The translations under genes and the position numbers were made by a program. The notes below the pieces were generated by a model that ran no database searches, was not told the DNA's origin, and saw only the letters and a list, made by a program, of their open reading frames with translations. From the NCBI GenBank assembly GCA_002316015.1, contig DCCS01000039.1, positions 1 to 34,111 on the forward strand: a DNA stretch of 34,111 nucleotides, read 5' to 3'. Source of the DNA: Prevotellaceae bacterium UBA1075. Its GTDB lineage: Bacteria; Bacteroidota; Bacteroidia; Bacteroidales; Bacteroidaceae. The stretch's first letter is position 1; each line of letters begins with the position of its first letter. Shown here in pieces: positions 1 to 7,928 of the stretch.

Positions 1-1
1 G

Positions 2-1312
2 CAGCACCGCTGGCAGGTGGATGTGGTGGGCGACACACGCACCATCAACGACAGCACCCTGGCCCGCTACAAGGTGCTCCTCCAGCTCGACTACCCGCCC
101 TACAACTGGACCGATGCCGCCCAGCAGGCCATGGAGCATGCCATGCGCGACGGCACCGTGGGCTGGATAGGCTTCCACCATGCCTCCCTGCTGGGTGACT
201 TCGACGGCTTCCCCATGTGGCAGTGGGCGTCGCGTTTCCTGGGAGGCATCAAGTTCCAGGGTTATGTGCAGGAGACCTGCGACGGCAGGGTGGTGGTGGA
301 GCAGCCCGGCCATCCCATATTCAAGGGCGTGAGCCGCGAGTTCACCCTGCCGGGGGACGAGTGGTACACCTACGACCGCAGTCCCCGGGGGCAGGTGCGG
401 GTGCTGGCTCATGTGGACGAGGATTCCTACAGCACCAGCACCCCCGTGCGCATGGGCGACCATCCCGTGGTGTGGACCAACGAGCGCGTCAAGGCACGCA
501 ACGTGTATTTCCAGTTTGGCCACGATGCCCAACTGCTGCAGAGCAAGGACTTCTGCCAGATGCTCTCCAATGCCATAGAATGGGCCTCTGGGCCCGCCAA
601 ATGGTTTCCCCGGTGCCATGCACTGGTGCTGCACAACAAGGCCGTAGAGCGCGCCCACAGGGACTTTGACGAGGACGCGATGGCCTACTTCCGCGAACTC
701 GGCGTGGGCGACGGCATCGTGTTCGACTTCACAAGCGACTTTGATGCCCTCACCTACGAGAACCTGCGCACCTACGACCTGCTCATCTCGCTCGACGACA
801 ACCCTGGCCACACGCCCCGGCAGCGTGCCGCCTTTGAGCGATATATGGAGAACGGAGGGGGATGGCTGGGCTTCCACTCGGCGGCCTTCAACATTCCCTC
901 CACCGGCTGGCCCTGGTTTGTGCAGTTCCTGGGCGGGGCGGTCTTCAACCGCAACTCCTGGCCCCCATTGCCTGCCAGGCTGAGGAACGATGCCCCGGAT
1001 CACCCTCTGATGAAGGGGATGCCCGCCTCGTATATGGCGCCCGAGAACGAGTGGTACCAGTGGGAACCCAGTCCCAGGCTCAATCCCGATGTGCAGGTGC
1101 TGCTCTCGCTCGATGACTCCAACTATCCCCTGGGGCTCAAGGACGAGTTGCCCAAGGGGCTGGACACGCCTGTGGCATGGACCAACACGCGCTACAATAT
1201 GGTGTACCTCAACTGGGGGCACGGGCACCGCATCTTCACCGACCCCACCCAGAACTATCTCCTGTACAACTGCCTGCGCTGGCTGGCCCGCAAGAGTTAC
1301 GACCGCCGGTAG
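2..1312 (+). CDS. ThuA-like domain protein, two tandem domains (5' end outside window)
   Basis: The reading frame is open back to the window edge. In-frame codons precede the first possible GTG at 17, so the true start and probably a signal peptide lie upstream. The protein contains an internal duplication. Residues about 45-195 (counted from position 17) run from WIGFHHASLLGDFDG through PGDEWYTYDRSP and PVVWTN to FQFGHD. Residues about 280-425 repeat the pattern as WLGFHSAAF, PENEWYQWEPSP, PVAWTN and LNWGHG. This is the pattern of ThuA/trehalose-utilisation-like proteins (PF06283), a class I glutamine-amidotransferase-like fold often found in secreted sugar-related proteins of Bacteroidota. 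No substrate can be assigned. It stands alone on the plus strand. The stop TAG is followed by an intergenic repeat array. Confidence 0.8.
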   Translation, partial: QHRWQVDVVGDTRTINDSTLARYKVLLQLDYPPYNWTDAAQQAMEHAMRDGTVGWIGFHHASLLGDFDGFPMWQWASRFLGGIKFQGYVQETCDGRVVVEQPGHPIFKGVSREFTLPGDEWYTYDRSPRGQVRVLAHVDEDSYSTSTPVRMGDHPVVWTNERVKARNVYFQFGHDAQLLQSKDFCQMLSNAIEWASGPAKWFPRCHALVLHNKAVERAHRDFDEDAMAYFRELGVGDGIVFDFTSDFDALTYENLRTYDLLISLDDNPGHTPRQRAAFERYMENGGGWLGFHSAAFNIPSTGWPWFVQFLGGAVFNRNSWPPLPARLRNDAPDHPLMKGMPASYMAPENEWYQWEPSPRLNPDVQVLLSLDDSNYPLGLKDELPKGLDTPVAWTNTRYNMVYLNWGHGHRIFTDPTQNYLLYNCLRWLARKSYDRR

Positions 1313-1370
1313 CCTGTGCCGCCCCAGTCCACCCCCCTGCCAGGGGCACACGCCTGTGGTGGGCTGAAAC

Positions 1371-1457
1371 ACGCAGTGCGGTGCGTTGCCCATCGCAGCC
1401 GCATGCGTTGCCCATTGCAGCGCACTGCGATGGCCGATGCGGCGCACTGCGTTTTTA
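1371..1457 (+). repeat. 22-bp-period palindromic repeat array, locus A
   Basis: TGCG recurs at 1382, 1404, 1426 and 1448, exactly every 22 bp. Each unit is an imperfect 16-bp palindrome (for example TGCGTTGCCCATCGCA, TGCGATGGCCGATGCG) followed by a 6-bp GC-rich linker. The array is bounded by an inverted repeat, ACGCAGTGCG at 1371-1380 and CGCACTGCGT at 1443-1452. The right arm runs into TTTTT, so the array could also end the upstream ThuA-like transcript. Similar units occur at 24948-25040 and, in reverse orientation, at 34057-34111. This is visible directly in the sequence; the function is unknown. Confidence 0.85.
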
Positions 1458-1476
1458 CGTGCATGCCCGTGCGGGC

Positions 1477-1502
1477 ACTTTCCCACAGCGTTCAGGGAAA
1501 GT
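1477..1502 (+). terminator. Hairpin, possible terminator of the ThuA-like gene
   Basis: An 8-bp perfect stem, ACTTTCCC (1477-1484) and GGGAAAGT (1495-1502), has a 10-nt loop. It is followed by a C/T-rich stretch rather than a clean T run. A smaller hairpin, TGCCCG/CGGGCA, lies just before it at 1464-1477. It could end the ThuA-like transcript or be part of the upstream region of the lipoprotein promoter. Confidence 0.4.
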
Positions 1503-1551
1503 CCCCTTGTGCTTTCTGCTTTTCCCGTACCTTACTTCCGCGAAAAAGGGA

Positions 1552-1559
1552 TAACTTTG
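1552..1559 (+). promoter_or_regulatory. Bacteroidota -7 element for the lipoprotein gene
   Basis: TAACTTTG matches TAnnTTTG and lies 26 nt before the ATG at 1586. No convincing TTG-type -33 box is seen at the usual spacing. An AAAGGAA stretch just before the ATG may act as ribosome-binding site. Confidence 0.6.
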
Positions 1560-1585
1560 TGCAGGATAAAGAAAGGAATGGCATT

Positions 1586-2224
1586 ATGAGAAAGTTAAGG
1601 AATCTCTGGGCGGCGCTCAGTGCCGTGGTGGCCGCCATCGCACTCTCCTCATGCGACGAGGACCTCTCGCGCGCCATGACACTCTCGGGCGAGTGGCGGG
1701 GAGACTTCGGCATGTTCTATGAGTATGAGTACCATGGGCGCGTCTTCCGCTTTGACTCCTACGACACGCGCATCGTCTTCTATCCCTCCTACGACTACGC
1801 CACGCATGGCTATGGCAAGCAGGTGGATTACTACAGCCAGGGCCCCTATGTGTATCAGTATTACTATTTCAACTGGTACATTGACCGTGGCGACCTGGTG
1901 CTCGACTACCCCTATGACCATGGCCTCAACACCGTCATCCATGACTATCACATGAGCGGCGTGCGCTTCTATGGCTACTTTGGCAACTCGGACACCAAGT
2001 TCTCGCTGTACAAGACGGCTGACTATTACGACTGGGGAGCCTATAGCGGCAACTATTACTATGACCCGCGCGATGACTGGTACGGCTATTACCGCAACAG
2101 CGTGAGGCGCGAGCCGGCGTCCGCCGACTCTCTCACGCGCGGTGCCTGGGCTCCTGCCGAGGGCACGCCGACAGGCACGGATGGCGTGGTGAGACGTGGC
2201 AGCCGCTTCGTCCGGGCACGCTGA
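1586..2224 (+). CDS. Tyrosine-rich lipoprotein of unknown function
   Basis: The ATG at 1586 is chosen because it begins a classic lipoprotein signal: MRKLRN, a hydrophobic stretch, then lipobox LSSC with the acylated cysteine at residue 23. The longer open frame upstream runs through the repeat array and is not credible. The cysteine is followed by DED. Acidic residues there resemble the surface-export signal of Bacteroidota lipoproteins, so cell-surface exposure is possible (inference). Residues 41-170 hold 31 tyrosines (about one in four), with clusters such as QYYYFNWY and NYYYDPRDDWYGYY. The C-terminal 40 residues lack tyrosine and look disordered. The gene stands alone, with its own -7 element at 1552. 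I do not recognise a characterised family; the composition suggests a beta-rich or aromatic-stacking secreted protein. Confidence 0.8.
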   Translation: MRKLRNLWAALSAVVAAIALSSCDEDLSRAMTLSGEWRGDFGMFYEYEYHGRVFRFDSYDTRIVFYPSYDYATHGYGKQVDYYSQGPYVYQYYYFNWYIDRGDLVLDYPYDHGLNTVIHDYHMSGVRFYGYFGNSDTKFSLYKTADYYDWGAYSGNYYYDPRDDWYGYYRNSVRREPASADSLTRGAWAPAEGTPTGTDGVVRRGSRFVRAR

Positions 2225-2330
2225 TCGGCCATAGCCCACATGGTGGCGCGGGGTGGAATCCCTGGCCGGGCACCCATGGCAGGCACACCCGTGGCCAGGG
2301 GGAATGACCCAGGAATGAAAAGGATTTGAG

Positions 2331-2392
2331 CAAAAAAAGTGCCCTGAGGGGGCAAAGGCATGGGCTGTCCGCGCCTTTGCCCTTTCGGGGCA
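2331..2392 (-). terminator. Strong rho-independent terminator of the polyferredoxin-AKR operon
   Basis: A long stem of about 20 bp with three mismatches pairs 2340-2359 with 2373-2392. On the minus strand it is followed by a run of seven T (2332-2338 on the plus strand is A). It lies about 50 nt past the stop of the aldo/keto reductase. The convergent lipoprotein gene ends at 2224, so the hairpin may also slow transcription from that side. Confidence 0.8.
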
Positions 2393-2444
2393 TTCACTTA
2401 TGTTCCCAGTGCCTGAGCCTGGGTGTGGCCTCGTGTGGTGTGCC

Positions 2445-3860
2445 CTACAGTTTGTTCTGCTTGAGTTTCTCCACAAATTCGTCGATGCGCTGCAGCTGCG
2501 CCGGGATGTCAATCTGCTGCGGGCAGTGGGGCACACAGGCACGGCACTGTATGCAGTGGTTGGCCTGCCGCAGGCGTGGCACGCTGCGGTCATAGCCCAC
2601 CAGGAAGGCGCGTCGGGCCTGCTGGTAGTTGCGCGCTTGCTGGCTCTCGGGCACCTGCCCCTTGTTGACACACCGGTTGTAGTGCGTGAAGATGGCCGGG
2701 ATGTCCAGTCCGTAGGGGCAGGGCATGCAGTACTTGCAGTCGTTGCAGTCGATGGTGGGGTAGCCCTTGATGAGGCTGGCCGTCTCGCCCTCGAGCCACT
2801 CCTGCTCCTCCTGGCTGAGCGGCTCCAGCGGGGAGTAGGAGCGTATGTTGTCCTGTAGGTGCTCCATGTAGGTCATGCCGCTGAGCACGGTGAGCACGGC
2901 GGGCTTGGAGGCGATGTAGCGGAAGGCCCAGCTGGCCACGCTGTTCTCGGGCTTGCGCTGCTTCAGGTGCGCCACCACATGGTCGGGCACCTTGCTCAGG
3001 CGGCCGCCCAGGAGCGGCTCCATGATGACCACGGGAATGTCGCGCTTGACCAGCTGGCCGTACAGGTACTCGCCGCTGCGCCCGCGGTCGTCGTCATTGT
3101 GCCAGTCGCAGTAGTTGGCCTGTATCTGCACGAAGTCCCAGTGGTACTGCCCGTGGTGCTCCAGCAGCCAGTCAAACACGGCCACGTCGCCGTGGAACGA
3201 GAAGCCCAGGTTGCGTATGCGCCCGGCCTCGCGCTGCTGCATGAGCCAGTCGAGCAGGCCATTGTCCAGGTAGCGGTCGTGCAGTGTCTTCATGCCCCCG
3301 CCGCCCACTGCGTGCAGCAGCAGGTAATCCACATAGGGAGTCTGCAGGTAGCGCAGGCTGTTCTCAAACATCTTCTGCCCCTCCTCCAGCGGGTACTGCT
3401 GCGGGCTGAAGTTGCTCAGCTTGGTGGCTATGAAGTACTTGTCGCGGGGGTATCCGCTGGCCTTCAGTGCTGTGCCCAGCGACTCCTCGCTGCGTCCCTG
3501 GCAGTATGCGGGCGACGTGTCGAAGTAGTTCACCCCGTGGTCAAGCGCGTAGCGCGTGAGGCGGTTGATCTCTTCCTGGTCCAGGGCATCCCCATTCGCG
3601 TTCTCCTGGGTGCGTCCGCTTCCTCCCTTGATGGTGGGCAGGCGCATCCATCCGTAGCCCAGGATGCTCACGCGGTCGCCCGTCTTGGGGTTGGTGCGGT
3701 GGGTCATCTTGTCGGTGGGCACAGGGCCGGTGTGGTGCCCTGCTGCGTCCAGGTCAGCATCCTGTCCGCCTGCCTTCATGCCGCATCCTGCCAGCACGGT
3801 GGTGGCCGCTGCGGTGCCAGTGGCCTTCAGAAACTCTCTTCGGTCTATCTTGTTGCTCAT
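2445..3860 (-). CDS. Tat-type lipoprotein aldo/keto reductase with C-terminal 4Fe-4S motifs
   Basis: The start ATG at 3860 gives MSNKIDRREFLKATG, a twin-arginine signal ending in a lipobox (VLAGC, Cys26). AAGGAAGAG 7-8 nt upstream is a good ribosome-binding site. The longer frame overlaps the upstream gene and is rejected. The 471-residue protein has an aldo/keto reductase TIM barrel at about 60-345 with the expected tetrad Asp114, Tyr119, Lys147 and His183. Two cysteine-rich motifs follow, CNDCKYCMPCP (372-381) and CIQCRACVPHCP (436-447), as in the Fe-S-containing AKR subfamily of Bacteroidota and clostridia. The gene begins 29 nt after the polyferredoxin stop. The pair probably forms an envelope redox module in which electrons from the membrane Fe-S protein reach this reductase; the physiological substrate is unknown. 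Confidence 0.9.
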   Translation of the reverse strand: MSNKIDRREFLKATGTAAATTVLAGCGMKAGGQDADLDAAGHHTGPVPTDKMTHRTNPKTGDRVSILGYGWMRLPTIKGGSGRTQENANGDALDQEEINRLTRYALDHGVNYFDTSPAYCQGRSEESLGTALKASGYPRDKYFIATKLSNFSPQQYPLEEGQKMFENSLRYLQTPYVDYLLLHAVGGGGMKTLHDRYLDNGLLDWLMQQREAGRIRNLGFSFHGDVAVFDWLLEHHGQYHWDFVQIQANYCDWHNDDDRGRSGEYLYGQLVKRDIPVVIMEPLLGGRLSKVPDHVVAHLKQRKPENSVASWAFRYIASKPAVLTVLSGMTYMEHLQDNIRSYSPLEPLSQEEQEWLEGETASLIKGYPTIDCNDCKYCMPCPYGLDIPAIFTHYNRCVNKGQVPESQQARNYQQARRAFLVGYDRSVPRLRQANHCIQCRACVPHCPQQIDIPAQLQRIDEFVEKLKQNKL

Positions 3861-3889
3861 GTCGGTCTCTTCCTTGTGTGGGTGTTGGG

Positions 3890-5461
3890 TCATATCTCGC
3901 GGTGCACCTCGTGTCCTTCCACGTGGATGGCGCTCAGGGGGCGGCTCGGACACAGGTTCTCGCAGGCTCCGCAGCCTATGCACTTCTCCTCGTTGACCAC
4001 GGGGATGAGCAGTGCCTTCTCGCGCGGGACTTCCTGGTTGTCGGAATCCAGCCAGCGTCCGCCCTCCTGGTGCATGCCCTGCTGCAGGGGCACCATCTGT
4101 ATGGCCTGTGCGGGGCACTTGCGCGCGCACAGGCCGCAGGTCTTCCCGTCGCGCACGGGGACGCACAGGTCGCGCGTCCACACGGCGTGTCCCACCTGCG
4201 TGGCGGTGCGCTCCTCGATGGTGACGGGCTGTATGGCGCCGGTGGGGCACACCTGGCTGCAGCGGTTGCACTCGGGGCGGCAGTAGCCGCGCTCGTAGCT
4301 CACCTCGGGCTGCATCAGGCGGTCAAGGCTGCCGCTGGGGCGCAGCACATCGTTGGGGCAGCTGTCTATGCACAGCTGACAGGCGGTGCAGTGGGTGCGC
4401 AGGTGTCGTATGGAGAGCGAGCCCGGGGGCGTGATGAGGGTCTGCCGCTGTGGCTTCTGCTTGGCGACTATCGTGGCCAGCCCGCCGTCGGTGGTCTTGT
4501 CCTCGGCATGCAGCAGCGCGGTGGAGGCCAGCAGCGCGGCGGATGTGAGCATGGCCCTGCGCCCCTGGTCGTGGCTGTCCTGTGCCTTGCCCCCGGTGCT
4601 TGACGTGGCCTTGGCCGGTGTGTCCTGTGGCTCCTCGCGGCTGGGGAAGCCCAGGTGGTGGCCCAGGCGGATGGCCTTGCGGCGGCACACGTCCATGCAG
4701 TCGCCGCACATCACGCAGCGGCTCATGTCCACCTGGTGGCTCTTGGGGTCGATGCACGCGCTCTTGCAGTTGCGCGCGCACAGGCCGCATTCGTTGCAGC
4801 GGCCGGCGTCTATCACCGGGCCATGCAGCGAGTGCCGCGAGATGAGGCCGAGCAGGGTGCCCACGGGGCACACCGTGTTGCACCAGGTGCGCCCGCCTCG
4901 CCATGCCATCACGCTGATGACCAGCAGGGCCAGCAGGGATATCAGCAGGGCGGGCAGGCTCTTGAGCCACACGTCCACGCCGTAGAACGCATAGCTGCCG
5001 TAGTGCTCTGCCAGGGCGGCCAGGCCGTTGTTGGCCAGCTTGTAGAGGGGCGCCACCAGGGTGCCCACTATCCTGCCGTAGGTGCTGTAGGGCATCACGA
5101 GGCCCGCCACCCAGCCCATGTTGGCCACGAGCGCCACGCCTGCCAGCAGCAGGAATGTGAGGCGCAGGGTGTTGCGGGCGGGGCTGTAATGGTACTTGTT
5201 CCTCTTCCTGCGGAGCCGGGCGATGGCATCCTGCATCACGCCCAGCGGGCAGATGATGGAGCAGTAGATGCGCCCCAGCAGCAGGGTGAGGGCGAGGATG
5301 AAGAGGAGCGCGCCCACGTTGAGGGCCAGCACAGCGGGCATGAACTGCACGCGCGCCATCCAGCCCAGGTAGGTGTGTGCCACTCCGGTGAAGTCCACCA
5401 GCAGCCAGGTGATGAGCAGCCAGAATGCTGCGGCCAGTGTTGTACGTATTTTGCGCAACAT
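3890..5461 (-). CDS. Membrane polyferredoxin, NapH/NapG-like fusion (4Fe-4S binding protein)
   Basis: The ATG at 5461 (MLRKIRTTLA) is preferred over an in-frame ATG 60 nt upstream because it starts directly before the first membrane segment. The 523-residue protein has membrane segments near 10-25, 41-62, 101-123 and 168-187. NapH/MauN-like CxxxCP motifs follow two of these (CSIICP 67-72, CNTVCP 194-199). At least five further cysteine clusters follow: 222-232, 249-259, 358-368, 394-405 and 442-449, then a final CIGCGACENLCP (494-505). Residues 301-319 (RRAMLTSAALLASTALLHA) look like a Tat signal inside the protein, as if a NapG-like periplasmic ferredoxin had been fused behind a NapH-like membrane part. 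It is co-transcribed with the Fe-S aldo/keto reductase. Likely role: electron transfer from the quinone pool or cytoplasm to the envelope. Confidence 0.88.
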   Translation of the reverse strand: MLRKIRTTLAAAFWLLITWLLVDFTGVAHTYLGWMARVQFMPAVLALNVGALLFILALTLLLGRIYCSIICPLGVMQDAIARLRRKRNKYHYSPARNTLRLTFLLLAGVALVANMGWVAGLVMPYSTYGRIVGTLVAPLYKLANNGLAALAEHYGSYAFYGVDVWLKSLPALLISLLALLVISVMAWRGGRTWCNTVCPVGTLLGLISRHSLHGPVIDAGRCNECGLCARNCKSACIDPKSHQVDMSRCVMCGDCMDVCRRKAIRLGHHLGFPSREEPQDTPAKATSSTGGKAQDSHDQGRRAMLTSAALLASTALLHAEDKTTDGGLATIVAKQKPQRQTLITPPGSLSIRHLRTHCTACQLCIDSCPNDVLRPSGSLDRLMQPEVSYERGYCRPECNRCSQVCPTGAIQPVTIEERTATQVGHAVWTRDLCVPVRDGKTCGLCARKCPAQAIQMVPLQQGMHQEGGRWLDSDNQEVPREKALLIPVVNEEKCIGCGACENLCPSRPLSAIHVEGHEVHREI

Positions 5462-5562
5462 AGTGATAAGGGGTAAATGTGTGTTGTGGCAGGGCATCCC
5501 GTGGCGTGCGGCCGTCATCATTTCTGATTATTCGGCATCCCTGCAGGCGGGAAACTCCACTG

Positions 5563-5592
5563 CAAAAATACTTGTTTCCCATTAGACAGCAA
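5563..5592 (-). promoter_or_regulatory. Bacteroidota-type promoter for the polyferredoxin-AKR operon
   Basis: On the minus strand a TTG (plus 5590-5592) is followed after 19 nt by TATTTTTG (plus 5563-5570). This is the expected TTG-N19-TAnnTTTG arrangement and the best complete promoter in the window. The ATG at 5461 leaves a leader of about 95 nt. Confidence 0.7.
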
Positions 5593-5871
5593 TGGGAAAA
5601 GGGGATTTGTTGTCCGTGGAAGACTCAGATTTCCGTGATATTGGGCGGTTTTGTGGGGGAAAAGGTAAGGTCAGGCCACCTTGCCACATTCACAGGGCGT
5701 GCCACTGGTGTGGGCAGTCTCATGGATTCAGCACAGACGGGAAAGGGTAGAGTCAATCTGCTCCTGCCGATAAAGGCCATGGCCCTGCCCCCATGTGCGG
5801 AATGCGGGAGGTGTGCCGACAGGCTTTGGGCTTGCAAGGGTCAGATGCCAGGGGGACTTTCATGTGCATGC
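5593..5871. other. Intergenic region without a recognisable gene
   Basis: This is about 280 nt between the end of the helix-hairpin-helix gene and the promoter of the polyferredoxin operon. I see no credible coding frame and no clear hairpin plus T run, only the short palindrome GGCCATGGCC. Where the long upstream operon ends is therefore not visible. Confidence 0.5.
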
Positions 5872-7914
5872 TCATATCCTCAGGCGCACCTGGAAGGCGA
5901 GGTCGTGGCGCCAGGGGCTGTATATCGTCTGTAGCCCCGAACCCTGGGTGCTGGCATCCAGCACGCGGCGCACGCTGTAGCGTGCCTCTATCCTCCAGCG
6001 CTCTGCACGGCTTCGCCAGCGGCCCAGGAGTGTGCCGTGCACCGTCTCGCCATAGAGGAACACCTGCCCCATGGCTCCCGACAGCGTGGGCAGGTACTCG
6101 CTCATGCCGCTCCTGCTCTTCCCCGGACGGGCATACCCGGCCACGGCCGATAGCATGAGCGAGGGGGCGGCATGCTCATAGCGCACTCCATGCAGCAGGG
6201 AGAATCCCGTGCCGTACTGGGTGTGCAGCAGGCTGGCTGTGCTCTGCAGCCGCCAGTGGGATGAGGGCTGGGTGGTGAGCTGGAGGCGCATGCGGTGGCG
6301 TGAGTTTTGGGTGTCGTCGGTGGTGTGGCGCAGGATGTAGCGCCCCGTCAGACAGGTGCTTTCGCCCAGGGGGTGCGCCAGTTGGAACTGGAATTCCTGC
6401 CCCGTGCGGCTTGTCTGGCATCCGTAGGGAGGCCAAGGATGGTAGAAGAAGTCGGCATAGGAGAGTATCTGCCAGGTGTCCCATGGTTCGGCGCGCAGAT
6501 GCAGGAGCAGCCCGTTCTCGTTCTGCACGCGGCTGCCGCGTGACAGGGCCGACGCCTGCATGGAAGTGTAGGACGGTGCGTAATAGCGTTGCACCGCGCT
6601 CCATGTGTAGCGTGGGCCAGGACGCCAGGTGAGGCGGTGCAGGGTGGCCACGCCCCGGGAGCCGCCCCGGCGTGTCCCGCTGTCCTGCACACCCGTGAGT
6701 CCCTGTTCGGTGCTGAGGGCGGTCTCGCCCGCCACGGCCAGGCGGTAAACGGACTTTCCATAGTGGATGCCCATGGCGCCAAACTGTCTTCCGCGTGGAT
6801 AGTACTTGCGGTAAGCTTGCTCACCGGGATTGAGCGGGCGGCCAAACTGCTGGTAATAGCCCGTGGTGCCCAGGTGCCATCCCTTGTGCCGCCAGGTGAG
6901 GTTGCCGCCATAGAGTTGTGTGCCGACACTGTTCTTGCGCATGCGCTCGCTGCTGGTGCGGTGCAGGCCAGTGGTGAGCAGGGTGCGTACTGAGCCGTCG
7001 GCCTGTAGGGTGGCATCTGCCCTCCGTGCCGAGGCGAAGAGTGTGAGCTCCAACTCCTTGCCCAACGCGAGTGTGGCTGCCGCGCCCCGCAGGAAGCGGG
7101 TCTCGTCGGTGCCGGTGCGGGCGCGTATGCCCGTCTGGGTCCTGGCTGCGGGTGTTGTGCGGGAAAACCACGAGACTCCGCCTGCCACCAGACCCTCGGC
7201 AAAGCCCATGCGGAAGTCGCCTGCCACGGCCTTCCGGAGCACTCCCAGTTGGCGCAGTTCGGCATGCACCCCCCAGGAGTCCACCCACCGTTCGCCCGCG
7301 TCCTTCTCGATGTGGCCGCCCACGCGCAGGTGCTTGCCCGCCTTCAGGTGGTAGAGGGTGCGGTGGTAGAGCGGGTCGCCCGCATAGCCGTCGCTCACCT
7401 GGTAGCCACGGCGGTAGTAGAGGGGTACGTCGAGGCGGGTCGTGAGGGTGTTGGTGACAGGGCTGAGTGGCTTGTGCCTGCGGCGTCCCGCATCCTGGTC
7501 GCCCCCATAGGTGACAAAGAGGGACAGGAAGCGGCGGGTGCGGCTGTCCAGCAGGGGCACCAGGCGCAGTTCGCCCTGTGTCTGCAGGAAGCCATGCAGA
7601 TAGACGTAGGCATGTATCTCCTCCACCTGCTGCTCATCGAGAAAGGGCAGGCGCAGGAGTTCCTCGCGGGTGGCCGTGTTGATATTCACCGGATTGTCGT
7701 GCAGCACGCGCAGTTCCTGCAGCTGCCCGTCCCATTGTGCGGGAATGCTGTTCGAGCCATCGCCCGCCGGTGTGCTCTCCCCTTCCTCATCTGCCAGCAG
7801 CCCCCCGGTGTATTCTTCCACAAAGTCGTCCCATGTGTAGGACTGGGCCGCAGAGGCTGCTGCCATGCAGGCGAATGCCAGCATGAGCAGGCCGCGCCGT
7901 ACAGCCGCACGCAT
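5872..7914 (-). CDS. Secreted helix-hairpin-helix protein with probable beta-barrel part
   Basis: The ATG at 7914 begins MRAAVRRGLLMLAFACMAAASAAQ, a signal peptide. The longer frame upstream overlaps the previous gene and is rejected. The 680-residue protein has a ComEA-like helix-hairpin-helix at about 75-135 (NINTATREELLRLPFLDEQQ, then ELRLVPLLD). The remainder alternates polar and aromatic or hydrophobic residues with many W, Y and R, consistent with outer-membrane beta strands (inference). Bacteroidota carry such long HhH proteins of unknown role. The DNA-binding HhH suggests DNA contact outside the cytoplasm, for example in uptake, but this is not shown. It starts 14 nt after the GH92 stop and is probably the last gene of the run from miaB. 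Confidence 0.75.
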   Translation of the reverse strand: MRAAVRRGLLMLAFACMAAASAAQSYTWDDFVEEYTGGLLADEEGESTPAGDGSNSIPAQWDGQLQELRVLHDNPVNINTATREELLRLPFLDEQQVEEIHAYVYLHGFLQTQGELRLVPLLDSRTRRFLSLFVTYGGDQDAGRRRHKPLSPVTNTLTTRLDVPLYYRRGYQVSDGYAGDPLYHRTLYHLKAGKHLRVGGHIEKDAGERWVDSWGVHAELRQLGVLRKAVAGDFRMGFAEGLVAGGVSWFSRTTPAARTQTGIRARTGTDETRFLRGAAATLALGKELELTLFASARRADATLQADGSVRTLLTTGLHRTSSERMRKNSVGTQLYGGNLTWRHKGWHLGTTGYYQQFGRPLNPGEQAYRKYYPRGRQFGAMGIHYGKSVYRLAVAGETALSTEQGLTGVQDSGTRRGGSRGVATLHRLTWRPGPRYTWSAVQRYYAPSYTSMQASALSRGSRVQNENGLLLHLRAEPWDTWQILSYADFFYHPWPPYGCQTSRTGQEFQFQLAHPLGESTCLTGRYILRHTTDDTQNSRHRMRLQLTTQPSSHWRLQSTASLLHTQYGTGFSLLHGVRYEHAAPSLMLSAVAGYARPGKSRSGMSEYLPTLSGAMGQVFLYGETVHGTLLGRWRSRAERWRIEARYSVRRVLDASTQGSGLQTIYSPWRHDLAFQVRLRI

Positions 7915-7928
7915 GGGACTGTGGCGTC

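Noticed and set aside
1371..1457. CRISPR array
   Set aside because: The period is 22 bp with no unique spacers, the units are diverged palindromes, and there is no cas gene.
2859..4286. 475-codon plus-strand open frame opposite the aldo/keto reductase
   Set aside because: Antisense shadow of a gene with clear catalytic and Fe-S motifs.
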